A stretch of 64,000 nt of DNA from Alphaproteobacteria bacterium (GTDB lineage: Bacteria > Pseudomonadota > Alphaproteobacteria > JAEULC01), in assembly GCA_020851015.1 (NCBI GenBank), contig JADZDN010000193.1, forward strand, positions 50,092 to 114,091. The letters are read 5' to 3'. Numbering within the stretch: the first letter of the stretch is position 1; each line of letters opens with the position of its first letter. The notes beneath the pieces are model-generated. The model had not been told where the DNA came from and did not search any database. It was given only the letters and a program-made list of their open reading frames with translations. The position numbers and the translations under genes were made by a program. Positions 1 through 7,907 of this stretch are shown piece after piece.

Positions 1-34
1 GCGTTCCCATGTGTCCAGGATCGGAGGTCGCAAG

Positions 35-1192
35 GTGGCCAAATCGGATTTTCCCAGGGAAGAATTCCTCGAACGCCAGCAGCGCGTGCGGCGTGCCATT
101 GCCGACGCGGGGCTCGACTGGCTCCTCGTGTTCCATCCCGTCTCGATCCATTGGCTGATAGGCTCGGACGCGAAGAGCTATCAGGCCTTCCAGTGCCTGC
201 TGGTCGCAGCGGACGCCAAGCCATTGGTCATCATCACGCGCGGCGCAGAGCGCCAGGAGCTTCTTGACGAGGCGTTGATCGACGACGTGCGCACCTGGGG
301 CGGCCCCGAACCCGAGGACCCGCTCGTCCCGTTCGGCCGTCTGCTCGACGAACTTGGCGTCCGCGGCAAGCGGGTCGGCATGGAGGTGCCAGCCTACTAT
401 CTCCATCCGCACCACTATGTCCGGATCAAGGAGGCGCTGGGCAAGGCGCTGGTGGCCGAACCGACGAACCTGATCCACGACCTCAAGCTGGTGAAGTCGC
501 CGCGCGAGATCGCCTATGTGCGGGAGGCCAGCCGTATCGCCGACCTGGGCATGGCAGCCTGCATCGGCGCGGTGAAGGAGGGGTGCAGCGAGCTGGAAAT
601 CTCGGGCGCCGTCTACAACGCCATGCTCGGCGCCAATGGCGGGCTGCCAGCCAGCACCATCAACCTGGTGACCGGTGAACGGCTGGGCCTGCCGCACGGC
701 GCACCGAGCCTGAGGCGCCTGAAGCGCGGCGACGGCGGCAACGTGGAATTCGGCGCCACGCATCGCCGCTATACCGTAACGATCGGGCGACAGTTTTGCC
801 TGGGCGAACCCACCCGGCGGATGCGCGAGCTTTACGACATCGTGCGTCGCGCCAGCGATGCGATGATCGCCGCGATCCGCCCCGGCGTGCGGGCCGTCGT
901 TCCGCACGAAGCCGCGAAGAAGATCATCGCCGATGCGGGATACGACCAGTACCGCTTGCACACCAGCGGCTACGGCATCGCGCCGGGCTTTCCACCCGCC
1001 TGGGGCGAGCCAATCAACATGTTCGGGGGCAGCCCGTACACGATCGCGGCCGGCATGGTCCTGTCGGTGGAGCCACCGATCTTCATCGGGCCGGAAAAAG
1101 TCGGCGCGCGGATCATCGATGACGTGCTCGTCACCGACAATGGCGCCGAGCTCTTGTCCCGCTACACGCGCGACCTGATCGTCGTCGCCTGA
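35..1192 (+). CDS. M24-fold (creatinase/ectoine-hydrolase-like) protein with an atypical metal site
   Basis: 385-residue protein with the two-domain M24 architecture: an N-terminal domain (about 1-155) and a C-terminal pita-bread domain. The GTG at 35 is chosen because GGAGGT at 23-28 lies six bases upstream. The reading frame is open to the left edge, so a longer form cannot be excluded. The five metallopeptidase ligands are not intact. The first Asp is Glu238, the second falls in a YTVTIGRQ stretch with no acid, and the last Glu is Asp362/363. His221, His309 and Glu346 remain. Family knowledge: creatinase and related M24 C-N hydrolases work without the dinuclear metal site. I infer an amide or guanidine hydrolase or lyase rather than a prolidase; the substrate is unknown. 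Confidence 0.75.
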   Translation: MAKSDFPREEFLERQQRVRRAIADAGLDWLLVFHPVSIHWLIGSDAKSYQAFQCLLVAADAKPLVIITRGAERQELLDEALIDDVRTWGGPEPEDPLVPFGRLLDELGVRGKRVGMEVPAYYLHPHHYVRIKEALGKALVAEPTNLIHDLKLVKSPREIAYVREASRIADLGMAACIGAVKEGCSELEISGAVYNAMLGANGGLPASTINLVTGERLGLPHGAPSLRRLKRGDGGNVEFGATHRRYTVTIGRQFCLGEPTRRMRELYDIVRRASDAMIAAIRPGVRAVVPHEAAKKIIADAGYDQYRLHTSGYGIAPGFPPAWGEPINMFGGSPYTIAAGMVLSVEPPIFIGPEKVGARIIDDVLVTDNGAELLSRYTRDLIVVA

Positions 1193-1360
1193 GACATCCC
1201 GCGCCGCGGCCGGGCGGCGCCCAGCGGCGCGCCGGCCGTGACGCCTGCTTGCGACGTTATTACATTAAATCATATCACCTATAGATGATGTGTGTTGGAC
1301 GCAGGGGCTCGCCGCCGCCTAGCATCGCCGCCCCAACCGGAGCATGGAGGCACGCCCGCA

Positions 1361-2425
1361 ATGGACTTTGGCTTGATGACGCAAATCCAGATGCCACGTC
1401 CGTGGACCGCAACCACGGAGCGCGAGGGATTCTGGAACGGCCTTGAGCAGGTCGTTGCCGCCGAGGCGTCCGGTTTCAAGTATTTCTGGATCACCGAACA
1501 GCATTTCTTCATCGAGGTGGGCCACTGCTCTTGTCCCGACATGGTGCTCGCGGCGCTGAGCCAGCGGACCAAGACCATCCGCCTCGGCTTCGGGGTGATC
1601 CTGATGACCTGCCACAACCCCTTCATGATCGCCGAGCGCGTCGGCATGCTGGACGTGCTGAGCAAGGGACGCTGCGAGTTTGGCGCCGGGCGGGGCACCT
1701 CGCCCTACATGGTAGAGGGCCTTGGTTTCGATCCCAAGGTCGGTCGCGACGTCGGCCGCGAGTCGCTCGAGGCGGTGGTCAGCATGCTGACGCACGAGAA
1801 GTTTCCGGGCCACAAAGGCAAGCATTTCGACCTGCCGTCGCGCCATGTCGTGCCGCACCCGCTGCAACGCCCGCACCCGCCGATCTGGGTTGCGGCCTCG
1901 AATCTCGAAACCTACGAACATGCAGCCCGCCAGGGGCTCGGCGTCATCGGCGTCACGCGCAATACGCCGGAAGAAACCAAGCCCTGGATCGCCGCCTACA
2001 AGGCCGCGACCAAGAACGCGGACCCTTTGGGATTCGTCGCCAAGGCGCCAAACCCGAAGAACGGCGTATTCGGCATCGCTTGCTGCGACAAGGACGACCG
2101 CCTGGCGCGCGACGTGGCATGCGCCGCCGCGCGTTGGTACTACGGCGACAACGATGCCGAGCTCAATGCCAACCGTTTCGCGACGGCTGGCGGCGTCGGC
2201 AAGATCAACGACAAGGTCGCGACCCGCACCAATGACGAGTTGCTGGCGGATGCCATGGTGTTCGGCGGCAATCCGGATTCAATTTCGCGCCAGGTCGAGC
2301 GCTGGGCAAAGGTCGGCCTGGACCAGATGATCTTCATGATCCAAGCGGGCAAGTCGACGCATGATCAGGTCATGCGCACGATCGAACTGGTCGGCGAAAA
2401 GGTGATCCCGCGCTTCGCCAACTAG
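1361..2425 (+). CDS. LLM-class flavin-dependent oxidoreductase (luciferase-like)
   Basis: 354-residue bacterial-luciferase-like monooxygenase. Family knowledge: these TIM-barrel enzymes use reduced FMN or F420 and often hydroxylate or desulfonate small substrates. Visible features are the N-terminal MDFGLMTQ strand, the GHCSCPDMVLAALSQRT segment, a GRGTSPYMVEGLGFD phosphate-binding-type loop and a C-terminal GGNPDSISRQVERWA stretch typical of the family. The ATG at 1361 is preferred because GGAGG sits at 1346-1350; an upstream in-frame TTG at 1292 has no such site. It lies 168 bases after the M24 gene and ends at a hairpin, so it may be the last gene of a short unit. Substrate is not determinable. 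Confidence 0.85.
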   Translation: MDFGLMTQIQMPRPWTATTEREGFWNGLEQVVAAEASGFKYFWITEQHFFIEVGHCSCPDMVLAALSQRTKTIRLGFGVILMTCHNPFMIAERVGMLDVLSKGRCEFGAGRGTSPYMVEGLGFDPKVGRDVGRESLEAVVSMLTHEKFPGHKGKHFDLPSRHVVPHPLQRPHPPIWVAASNLETYEHAARQGLGVIGVTRNTPEETKPWIAAYKAATKNADPLGFVAKAPNPKNGVFGIACCDKDDRLARDVACAAARWYYGDNDAELNANRFATAGGVGKINDKVATRTNDELLADAMVFGGNPDSISRQVERWAKVGLDQMIFMIQAGKSTHDQVMRTIELVGEKVIPRFAN

Positions 2426-2439
2426 CCGCCTGGCTGCCG

Positions 2440-2463
2440 GCCGGCCGATCTCCGTCGGCCGGC
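2440..2463. terminator. Hairpin between convergent genes
   Basis: Perfect 9-bp stem GCCGGCCGA / TCGGCCGGC with a six-base loop (TCTCCG), placed between the convergent ends at 2425 (+) and 2466 (-). There is no clear T tract on either side, so it is a terminator-like hairpin of uncertain strength. Confidence 0.45.
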
Positions 2464-2465
2464 GA

Positions 2466-2786
2466 TCAGTCGTGCGCGCCCAGCCAGACGACATGGGCGC
2501 GCACCATGGCTGGATTCCCGCGGGTCCAGCCGTGCTTCGCCGCGAAAGCGAGCATCTTGGCAAAGCCCTCGTTCCACGGCCCTGGCTGCGACGCGGGGGC
2601 ATGATTTCGCAGCCACTGCTCCGATACCCAGGCAATTTCGGGCCCCTCAAGTTCGGCGACGTCGCGAAGTGCGCGCCTTACCCGTTCGACATCACCCGGC
2701 TCCGCTTCGACGGCGAGGCGGAAGCGCCCGAAATCGCTTGGATCGTCCAACAGGACTCGCAAGTCCCGATCAACGCGTACCTGCAT
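2466..2786 (-). CDS. Small uncharacterised protein paired with a DpaA-like dehydrogenase
   Basis: 106-residue protein I do not recognise. It starts MQVRVDRDL, is acidic and rich in Leu, Glu and Asp in the first half, and ends in a Trp- and His-containing segment (KHGWTRGNPAMVRAHVVW). No signal peptide or membrane segment is visible. The ATG at 2786 is supported by a GGGAGGAAG ribosome binding site just upstream, inside the end of the preceding gene. The two genes overlap by 17 bases, which implies translational coupling. It is probably an accessory subunit or a substrate-handling partner of the dehydrogenase. Confidence 0.7.
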   Translation of the reverse strand: MQVRVDRDLRVLLDDPSDFGRFRLAVEAEPGDVERVRRALRDVAELEGPEIAWVSEQWLRNHAPASQPGPWNEGFAKMLAFAAKHGWTRGNPAMVRAHVVWLGAHD

Positions 2787-3684
2787 TTTCTTCCTCCCGG
2801 GGCCGAAGGGGAATGCCGCACTCGACCAGATGCGCGCGGATGACCTGCCATTGGGCGGCGCCGATGCGCTGTGGCTGTCGTCCGCCCAGCGCGCGCAGCC
2901 AGCGCACGCGCGCTGCCAGGTCCTGGCGGTCCCCGTGATCGAAGCTGCCAGGCGGCGAGGCGACATCGGCGATTGTCGCCGCGGCCGGCATGGCCGCCAG
3001 CACGTCCGCGCCGATCGCGCGCCCCGCGGTCGTGGCGATCAGCAATGCGCTATCCGCAACGGCGTGACGAAGCTCGGTGAACTTGACCGGCTCGGCCAAC
3101 AGCGGTCTTAGATCCGGCGGTATAGCCGCCGGATCGCGCACGGCGGGGCGGACCTGCACGCCGCGGGCGGCAAGCATGCGTGCAAGCGGTCCCCCGATCG
3201 CGCCCAGGCCGACGACGATGGCAACCGATCCGGGCTTCGGCCCGAGGCCCTGTTCCTCCAAAGCCTGCAAGGCGGCTTCGGCGATCAGCGGGCCGCGCAT
3301 GCGCTTCAGACTCTCCTGCTCGCCATATTCACGAACGACCATGCCGATCCGCCTCGCGCGCTCGCGCAGGCCGGCTGAAAAGGCGCCCGTGACCAGGACG
3401 GCCCCACGCCGCGCCAGTGCCAGGAGATCTTCGGTGAGCACGATCGGCGCCGCAGCATGCGGGGCAAATACGACATCCCCGGTCATGTGCGGTATCGGCA
3501 GCAGGATCACATCGGCATCCCGCACAGCTTCGGCGGCCGACGACGCGGTCGTCACGCCGGCGGTGGCGGGCGCGGTCGGGGCACCGTACAGCCATGCGCC
3601 GAGCCCCTCCTGCGCCGCCAGGCGGGCGATCTCGCATTCGCGCAGATCGCCACCCAGAACGGCAAGCTTCCGGGGCATCGTCAT
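2770..3684 (-). CDS. Dipicolinate synthase subunit A-like NAD(P)-binding dehydrogenase
   Basis: 304-residue protein resembling SpoVFA/DpaA. The N-terminus KLAVLGGDLRECEIARLA matches the family opening, followed by an LPIPHMTGD segment like the DpaA LPVSATTGE region. A Rossmann loop GLGAIG lies at 159-164, and a VASPPGSFDHG stretch parallels the family VASRPGG motif. Family knowledge: DpaA pairs with DpaB in spore-formers to oxidise dihydrodipicolinate. This is not a spore-forming context and no DpaB is adjacent, so another cyclic imino or 2-hydroxy acid is likely. ATG 3684 begins at the family start; ATG 3750 is an alternative giving 326 residues. It is divergent from the LacI gene. Confidence 0.7.
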   Translation of the reverse strand: MTMPRKLAVLGGDLRECEIARLAAQEGLGAWLYGAPTAPATAGVTTASSAAEAVRDADVILLPIPHMTGDVVFAPHAAAPIVLTEDLLALARRGAVLVTGAFSAGLRERARRIGMVVREYGEQESLKRMRGPLIAEAALQALEEQGLGPKPGSVAIVVGLGAIGGPLARMLAARGVQVRPAVRDPAAIPPDLRPLLAEPVKFTELRHAVADSALLIATTAGRAIGADVLAAMPAAATIADVASPPGSFDHGDRQDLAARVRWLRALGGRQPQRIGAAQWQVIRAHLVECGIPLRPREEENAGTR

Positions 3685-3772
3685 GGCAGGGGGTTGCGCA
3701 CGGCGCACATCGCCTTCTCGTGAAGCCGAAAATCCGGCCGAATTTTCCATCGCGGGCGGCCCTGGCGTCAAT

Positions 3773-3784
3773 ATAACGTTTCAA
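3773..3784. promoter_or_regulatory. Candidate LacI operator in the divergent gap
   Basis: ATAACGTTTCAA lies between the DpaA-like gene (-) and the LacI gene (+). It matches an inferred TGAAACGTTTCA palindrome at 10 of 12 positions when read TATAACGTTTCA. A sister site occurs at 4912-4923, just after the LacI gene, and central CG palindromes of this kind are the usual LacI-family target. Confidence 0.5.
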
Positions 3785-3876
3785 CTGCGTCTGGACCTCC
3801 CTTCGGCGGGAGGCCGCCTTGATGCTATGGTCGGAAGGGCGAGACGCGTCTGCAACGCAGCGAAGCCGGGGATGAC

Positions 3877-4902
3877 ATGGCCGAAAAGAAGGGACACCAG
3901 CCGACGATCCGCGAGGTCGCGAAGACGGCGGGGGTTTCAGTGGGGTCGGTTTCGCGCGTGCTGAACGCGAACGATTCGGTGTCGCCGGACATCCGCGCCC
4001 GGGTGCAGGATGCGATATCGCAGCTGGGATACACGCCGAACCTTGTTGCCCAGACGATGCGCAGCAAGATTTCGCGCACGATTGCCTGCATCATCAGGGA
4101 TATCGATATTTCCGGTTTCGCGCGGTTCGTGCGCGCGGCGGACGAGACGTTCATGCAGGCAGGCTACGCGCTGCTTCTGTCGAATTCGAAGGGCGAAATC
4201 GACCGCGAGCGCGAGTTGATCTCGGTCATCGGCGCTCGGCGTGCCGACGCGCTTCTCATAGCCCAATCGTCGGAAACCGACAAGAAACTGGAAGATCAGC
4301 TTCGCCGCATCGGCATTCCCGTCGTGCTTATCGACCGCGAAGTGCCGGAGTGGGCGGATGCGGTCATGATCGATCACCGCGGCGGCGTGCGCCAGGCAAC
4401 CGAGAAGCTGCTGCGGCTAGGCCATCGTCGGATCGCCCTCTTGACCGGCCGGCGGAACCTCTATCCGGCGCGCGAACGGATCATCGGCTACGAACAGGCG
4501 TTGAAGGCGGCTGGCCTGGCCGTCGACCCAAGGCACCAACGGCTGGGGAGCTTCGAGGCGGACTTCGCCTTCGCGGAGACCTCGGCTCTGATGACCGCGC
4601 CGGACCGTCCCACCGCGATCATCGCCGGCGGAATCGAGATGCTGTCGGGCGTTATCCGCGCGCTCCGCGCGCGGGGCATGACGATACCAGGGAACGTGTC
4701 GCTGGTATCGGCGATGAATACCGATCTTACGGACCTGTTCGAGCCGCCGATCAGCGTCGAGGATTGGGATTATGCGGAAGTGGGTCGGATTGCCGCCAAC
4801 CTGGCCTTGCAGCGGATCGGCGGGGGTCCATCGGAGCCACGTCGCGTCCTGGTGCCAAGCCGATTCATCATGCGGGAGTCGTGTGCCGCCCCCGCGGAGT
4901 AG
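3877..4902 (+). CDS. LacI-family transcriptional regulator
   Basis: 341-residue repressor-type regulator. The N-terminal helix-turn-helix is clear (TIREVAKTAGVSVGSVSR, about residues 9-26) followed by the LGYTPN hinge element. The rest is the periplasmic-binding-protein-like effector domain, including an RRADALLIAQS segment and a C-terminal VLVPSRFIMRESC end. It is divergent from the DpaA-like gene and lies 225 bases before the decarboxylase genes. Near-identical CGTTTC sites on both sides suggest it controls both directions and itself. The effector would probably be a substrate or intermediate of the 2-oxoacid decarboxylase/aldehyde dehydrogenase branch; this is inference. Confidence 0.92.
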   Translation: MAEKKGHQPTIREVAKTAGVSVGSVSRVLNANDSVSPDIRARVQDAISQLGYTPNLVAQTMRSKISRTIACIIRDIDISGFARFVRAADETFMQAGYALLLSNSKGEIDRERELISVIGARRADALLIAQSSETDKKLEDQLRRIGIPVVLIDREVPEWADAVMIDHRGGVRQATEKLLRLGHRRIALLTGRRNLYPARERIIGYEQALKAAGLAVDPRHQRLGSFEADFAFAETSALMTAPDRPTAIIAGGIEMLSGVIRALRARGMTIPGNVSLVSAMNTDLTDLFEPPISVEDWDYAEVGRIAANLALQRIGGGPSEPRRVLVPSRFIMRESCAAPAE

Positions 4903-4911
4903 GGGCGGGGA

Positions 4912-4923
4912 GAAAACGTTTCA
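4912..4923. promoter_or_regulatory. Candidate LacI operator upstream of the decarboxylase operon
   Basis: GAAAACGTTTCA contains the perfect 8-bp palindrome AAACGTTT and matches TGAAACGTTTCA at 10 of 12 positions. It lies ten bases past the LacI stop codon and before the genes for the split decarboxylase and aldehyde dehydrogenase. Confidence 0.5.
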
Positions 4924-5024
4924 TTTCCCTGCGCCGGGAAACCAGCGCCGCATGGCGCGCGCAGGTCCGATTCATGGCGTTTTTCCGGGTTCGCCGCAGG
5001 CGTTCGATATCCGAATAGGTGCGA

Positions 5025-5073
5025 TGAAACGATACCAGTTGACAGGCCTCGGGGTTGGTGCGCATCGTTTCTT
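5025..5073 (+). promoter_or_regulatory. Putative promoter with flanking GAAACGAT / ATCGTTTC half-sites
   Basis: A consensus -35 TTGACA lies at 5039-5044. It is bracketed by TGAAACGATACC (5025-5036) and the inverted half-site ATCGTTTC (5064-5071), the latter where a -10 element would be expected. The -10 itself is weak. The arrangement fits LacI repression of the operon starting at 5128 through paired sites. Confidence 0.4.
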
Positions 5074-5127
5074 CATGCTGGGTTCGCGGTCGCCGATGTG
5101 CCATCGTGGCCGGCAAGGAAAGGTCTA

Positions 5128-5661
5128 TTGGGGCTGATCGTGGAAACCAAGCAAGCACCGCGTTGGCAGGACGAGCTGTACGACCTGCTTCGGAAGGCCA
5201 ACTTCACGCAATTCGCCTATGTTCCGGATGCCGGTCACTCGATCATAATCGACCGCTCGCTGAAGGATCCGGGCGTGCGTTCGATCGGGCTGACCAGTGA
5301 AGAGGAAGGGGTGGCGCTGATCGCCGGCGCCGACCTCGGTCAGGGGCGCGCCGTCCTGCTTATGCAAAGCAGCGGCGTCGGCAACTGCATCAACATGCTG
5401 TCGCTGATCAAGGGATGCCATTTCCCGTTCCTCACCTTTGTCTCGATGCGCGGCGAGTTCGGCGAGGGCAACCCCTGGCAGTACGCGATGGGCCAGGCGG
5501 TCGAGCCGGTCCTGAAGGCGATGGGCGTCATCTGCCTCCGCGCCGAGCGGCCCGAGGACGTTGTTCCCACCGCCAGCGCCGCCATCACGATGGCCTATCA
5601 GGGCGGTCAGCCTGTCGCCGTGCTACTGGCGCAGCGACTGATCGGCGTGAAGAAATTCTAG
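5128..5661 (+). CDS. Thiamine-diphosphate 2-oxoacid decarboxylase, alpha (PYR-domain) subunit, ComD-like
   Basis: 177-residue stand-alone pyrimidine-binding (PYR) domain of a split ThDP decarboxylase, like the sulfopyruvate or phosphonopyruvate decarboxylase alpha subunit. Visible motifs are LTSEEEGVALIAGADLGQGR, containing the Glu that activates ThDP, LLMQSSGVGNCINMLSL, and FVSMRGEFGEGNPWQ. The beta subunit follows 10 bases later. TTG 5128 is preferred because AAGGAAAGG ends four bases upstream; GTG 5098 and GTG 5140 are alternatives. With the beta subunit it should decarboxylate a 2-oxoacid to an aldehyde, which the next enzyme would oxidise. Substrate (sulfopyruvate, phosphonopyruvate or other) is unproven. 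Confidence 0.82.
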   Translation: MGLIVETKQAPRWQDELYDLLRKANFTQFAYVPDAGHSIIIDRSLKDPGVRSIGLTSEEEGVALIAGADLGQGRAVLLMQSSGVGNCINMLSLIKGCHFPFLTFVSMRGEFGEGNPWQYAMGQAVEPVLKAMGVICLRAERPEDVVPTASAAITMAYQGGQPVAVLLAQRLIGVKKF

Positions 5662-5671
5662 GGAGACGGGC

Positions 5672-6304
5672 ATGAGTCCCACGGGAAAAGGCGCGGCTGC
5701 AGCAGAGGCGCTTGCGCCGCGGTTCAAGCTTGATCGCACTAAGGTCGTTCCGGCGCTGGTAGGGCGCGCGGAGGATTTCTGGGTCGTCAGCGGTTTGGCC
5801 GGCGCCTTCTGGGAAATGGCGGCGATGACCAACAATGGCGCCAACTACTACGGCCTGGGCGGCGCCATGGGCGCAGCATGCATGATGGGCCTTGGCCTCG
5901 CCCTCGCCCGGCCGGAGAAGAAGATCCTGGTCGTCACCGGCGACGGCGAGTTGCTGATGAGCCTCGGGGCGCTTGCCACGATCGGCACCATCAATCCGCC
6001 GAACCTGTCGATCCTGTGCGTCGACAACGGTCACTATGGCGAGACGGGCTATCAGCGCAGCCACACGTCGCTCGGCGTCGATATCGAGAAGTTCGCCCAA
6101 GGCGCCGGCATCAAGATGACCTGCACGGTCGCGACCGAGGCCGACATCCCCAATGGGGCGCGCATGTTGCGCGCCGGCAATGCGACCGCGTTCGTGCTGG
6201 CCTCGGTCCACCCTGCCGACGGTCTGAAAGTGAAGGCCAGCCTCGATGGCGCCGCCTGCCGCTTGCGCTTTCGCGATGCGATGCAGGCGGCATCGAAATC
6301 CTGA
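5672..6304 (+). CDS. Thiamine-diphosphate 2-oxoacid decarboxylase, beta (PP-domain) subunit, ComE-like
   Basis: 210-residue stand-alone pyrophosphate-binding (PP) domain. The ThDP/Mg motif begins with GDG at 90-92 and closes with Asn119 in CVDNGHYGETG. An upstream YYGLGGAMGAACMMGLGLAL segment is typical of the fold. The ATG at 5672 follows a GGGAGA site at 5661-5666. It forms the catalytic dimer with the preceding alpha subunit; the split organisation is that of archaeal ComDE rather than the fused phosphonopyruvate decarboxylase. It lies 15 bases before the aldehyde dehydrogenase, so all three genes are probably one operon. Confidence 0.85.
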   Translation: MSPTGKGAAAAEALAPRFKLDRTKVVPALVGRAEDFWVVSGLAGAFWEMAAMTNNGANYYGLGGAMGAACMMGLGLALARPEKKILVVTGDGELLMSLGALATIGTINPPNLSILCVDNGHYGETGYQRSHTSLGVDIEKFAQGAGIKMTCTVATEADIPNGARMLRAGNATAFVLASVHPADGLKVKASLDGAACRLRFRDAMQAASKS

Positions 6305-6319
6305 ACGCGCGGACCTGCG

Positions 6320-7816
6320 GTGGCTGACCTTCAGGCTCTCCCGAGGTACCAGCAATACATCGGGGGCGCGTTCGTCGATGCGGCCGCCGGCGCGTGGCTC
6401 GAGACCTACAATCCTTACACCGGCAAGCCCTGGGCGGCCGTCCCACGCGGCGGTCCCGACGACGCCCACCGCGCGATCGAGGCCGCGCATGCCGCCCTGA
6501 CGGGCGGACCCTGGTCCCGATTGACCGCCAGCCAGCGCGGCGCGTTGCTGCGAAAGCTGGGCGACCTGATCGCCCGCGACGCCGATCGGCTGGCCAGGAT
6601 CGAGGTCCGTGACAACGGCAAGCTGCTGGCCGAGATGGGGGCACAGCTGCGCTACTTGCCGCAGTGGTACTACTACTATGGGGGCTTGGCGGACAAGATC
6701 GAGGGATCCGTCATCCCCGTCGACCGGCCCGACATGTTCACCTTCACCCGCCACGAACCGGTGGGTGTCGTGGTGGCGATCGTGCCCTGGAACTCGCCGC
6801 TTTTGCTGGCGTCGTGGAAGCTAGCGCCGGCGCTCGCGGCGGGATGCACGGTAGTGCTGAAGCCCTCGGAATTCACGTCGGTTTCCGCGCTCGAATTTTG
6901 CAAGCTCGTCGAAGAGGCCGGCTTTCCTCCCGGCGCGGTCAACGTGGTCACGGGACTAGGATCCGAAGTTGGGCCAGCCTTGGTGCAGCATGAAAAAGTG
7001 GCCAAGGTCGCCTTCACCGGCGGCGAGGCTGGCGGCCAGCGCGTCCTCGAGGGTGCGGCGCGCGGGTTGAAGGGCGTTACCCTGGAGCTCGGCGGCAAGT
7101 CTCCCAACATCGTGTTCGCGGATGCCAGTATCGACGACGCGGTCAAAGGAGCGATTTCGGGCATCTTTGCCGCGACCGGCCAGACCTGCATCGCGGGCTC
7201 GCGGCTTCTGCTTCACGATTCGATCCATGACGAGTTTCTGCGAAAGCTCGTCGCGTTTGCGCGCACCGCGCGCATGGGCGATCCGTTGAGCCTTGACACG
7301 CAGATCGGTCCCGTCACGACCCGCCCGCAATACGACAAGGTGCTGCACTATATTGACGTCGCAAAAAGCGAAGGGGCGAGGTGCGAGCTGGGCGGCGGGC
7401 CGGCAACCCGGCCGGAGTGTGGCGACGGCTGGTTCATCGAACCGACCGTCTTCAGCGGCGTCCACAACGAGATGCGGATCGCGCGCGAGGAAGTGTTCGG
7501 CCCCGTCCTGTCGGTCATCCGGTTCAAGGACGAGGACGATGCCGTCCGGATCGCAAACGACAGCCCCTACGGCCTCGCGGCTGGCGTGTGGACCAAGAGC
7601 ATCAAGCGGGCGATCGGCGTGTCGCAGCGCCTGCAGGCCGGCTCGGTATGGGTCAACACCTATCGTGCCGTCAGTTACATGGCCCCGTTCGGGGGCTACA
7701 AGCGTTCGGGCCTGGGTCGCGAGAACGGGCAGGATGCGATCTACGAGTTCCTGCAGACCAAATGCGTGTGGATCTCGACCGCGGACGAAGTGCCCAACCC
7801 GTTCATCATGCGATAG
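6320..7816 (+). CDS. NAD(P)-dependent aldehyde dehydrogenase
   Basis: 498-residue class-1/2-type aldehyde dehydrogenase with a complete active site. Asn158 is in PWNSP, Glu256 in LELGGKSPN and nucleophile Cys290 in ATGQTCIAGSR. The EEVFGPVLSV and PFGGYKRSGLGRENG motifs are also present. It starts with GTG at 6320. Placed directly after a split ThDP decarboxylase, it most likely oxidises the aldehyde produced there to the corresponding acid; sulfoacetaldehyde or phosphonoacetaldehyde are possible substrates. It ends convergently with the flavoprotein gene at 7908, with about 90 bases between and no convincing terminator. Confidence 0.92.
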   Translation: MADLQALPRYQQYIGGAFVDAAAGAWLETYNPYTGKPWAAVPRGGPDDAHRAIEAAHAALTGGPWSRLTASQRGALLRKLGDLIARDADRLARIEVRDNGKLLAEMGAQLRYLPQWYYYYGGLADKIEGSVIPVDRPDMFTFTRHEPVGVVVAIVPWNSPLLLASWKLAPALAAGCTVVLKPSEFTSVSALEFCKLVEEAGFPPGAVNVVTGLGSEVGPALVQHEKVAKVAFTGGEAGGQRVLEGAARGLKGVTLELGGKSPNIVFADASIDDAVKGAISGIFAATGQTCIAGSRLLLHDSIHDEFLRKLVAFARTARMGDPLSLDTQIGPVTTRPQYDKVLHYIDVAKSEGARCELGGGPATRPECGDGWFIEPTVFSGVHNEMRIAREEVFGPVLSVIRFKDEDDAVRIANDSPYGLAAGVWTKSIKRAIGVSQRLQAGSVWVNTYRAVSYMAPFGGYKRSGLGRENGQDAIYEFLQTKCVWISTADEVPNPFIMR

Positions 7817-7907
7817 CGATGGACGGCGCTCGGCGGAACAAGCCGCTCTGCAGGCGCCGGCCAAGCGACGGCCAAGCGTCGACATCCGGCGGACAAATGC
7901 TCGCGCC

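Noticed and set aside
1249..1290. Promoter before the LLM oxidoreductase (TTGCGA and TATCAC)
   Set aside because: The boxes are weak (about 4 of 6 each) and AT-rich sequence there could match by chance.
7817..7907. Terminator between the aldehyde dehydrogenase and the HcnC-like gene
   Set aside because: Only short imperfect GC-rich pairings without a T tract were seen.
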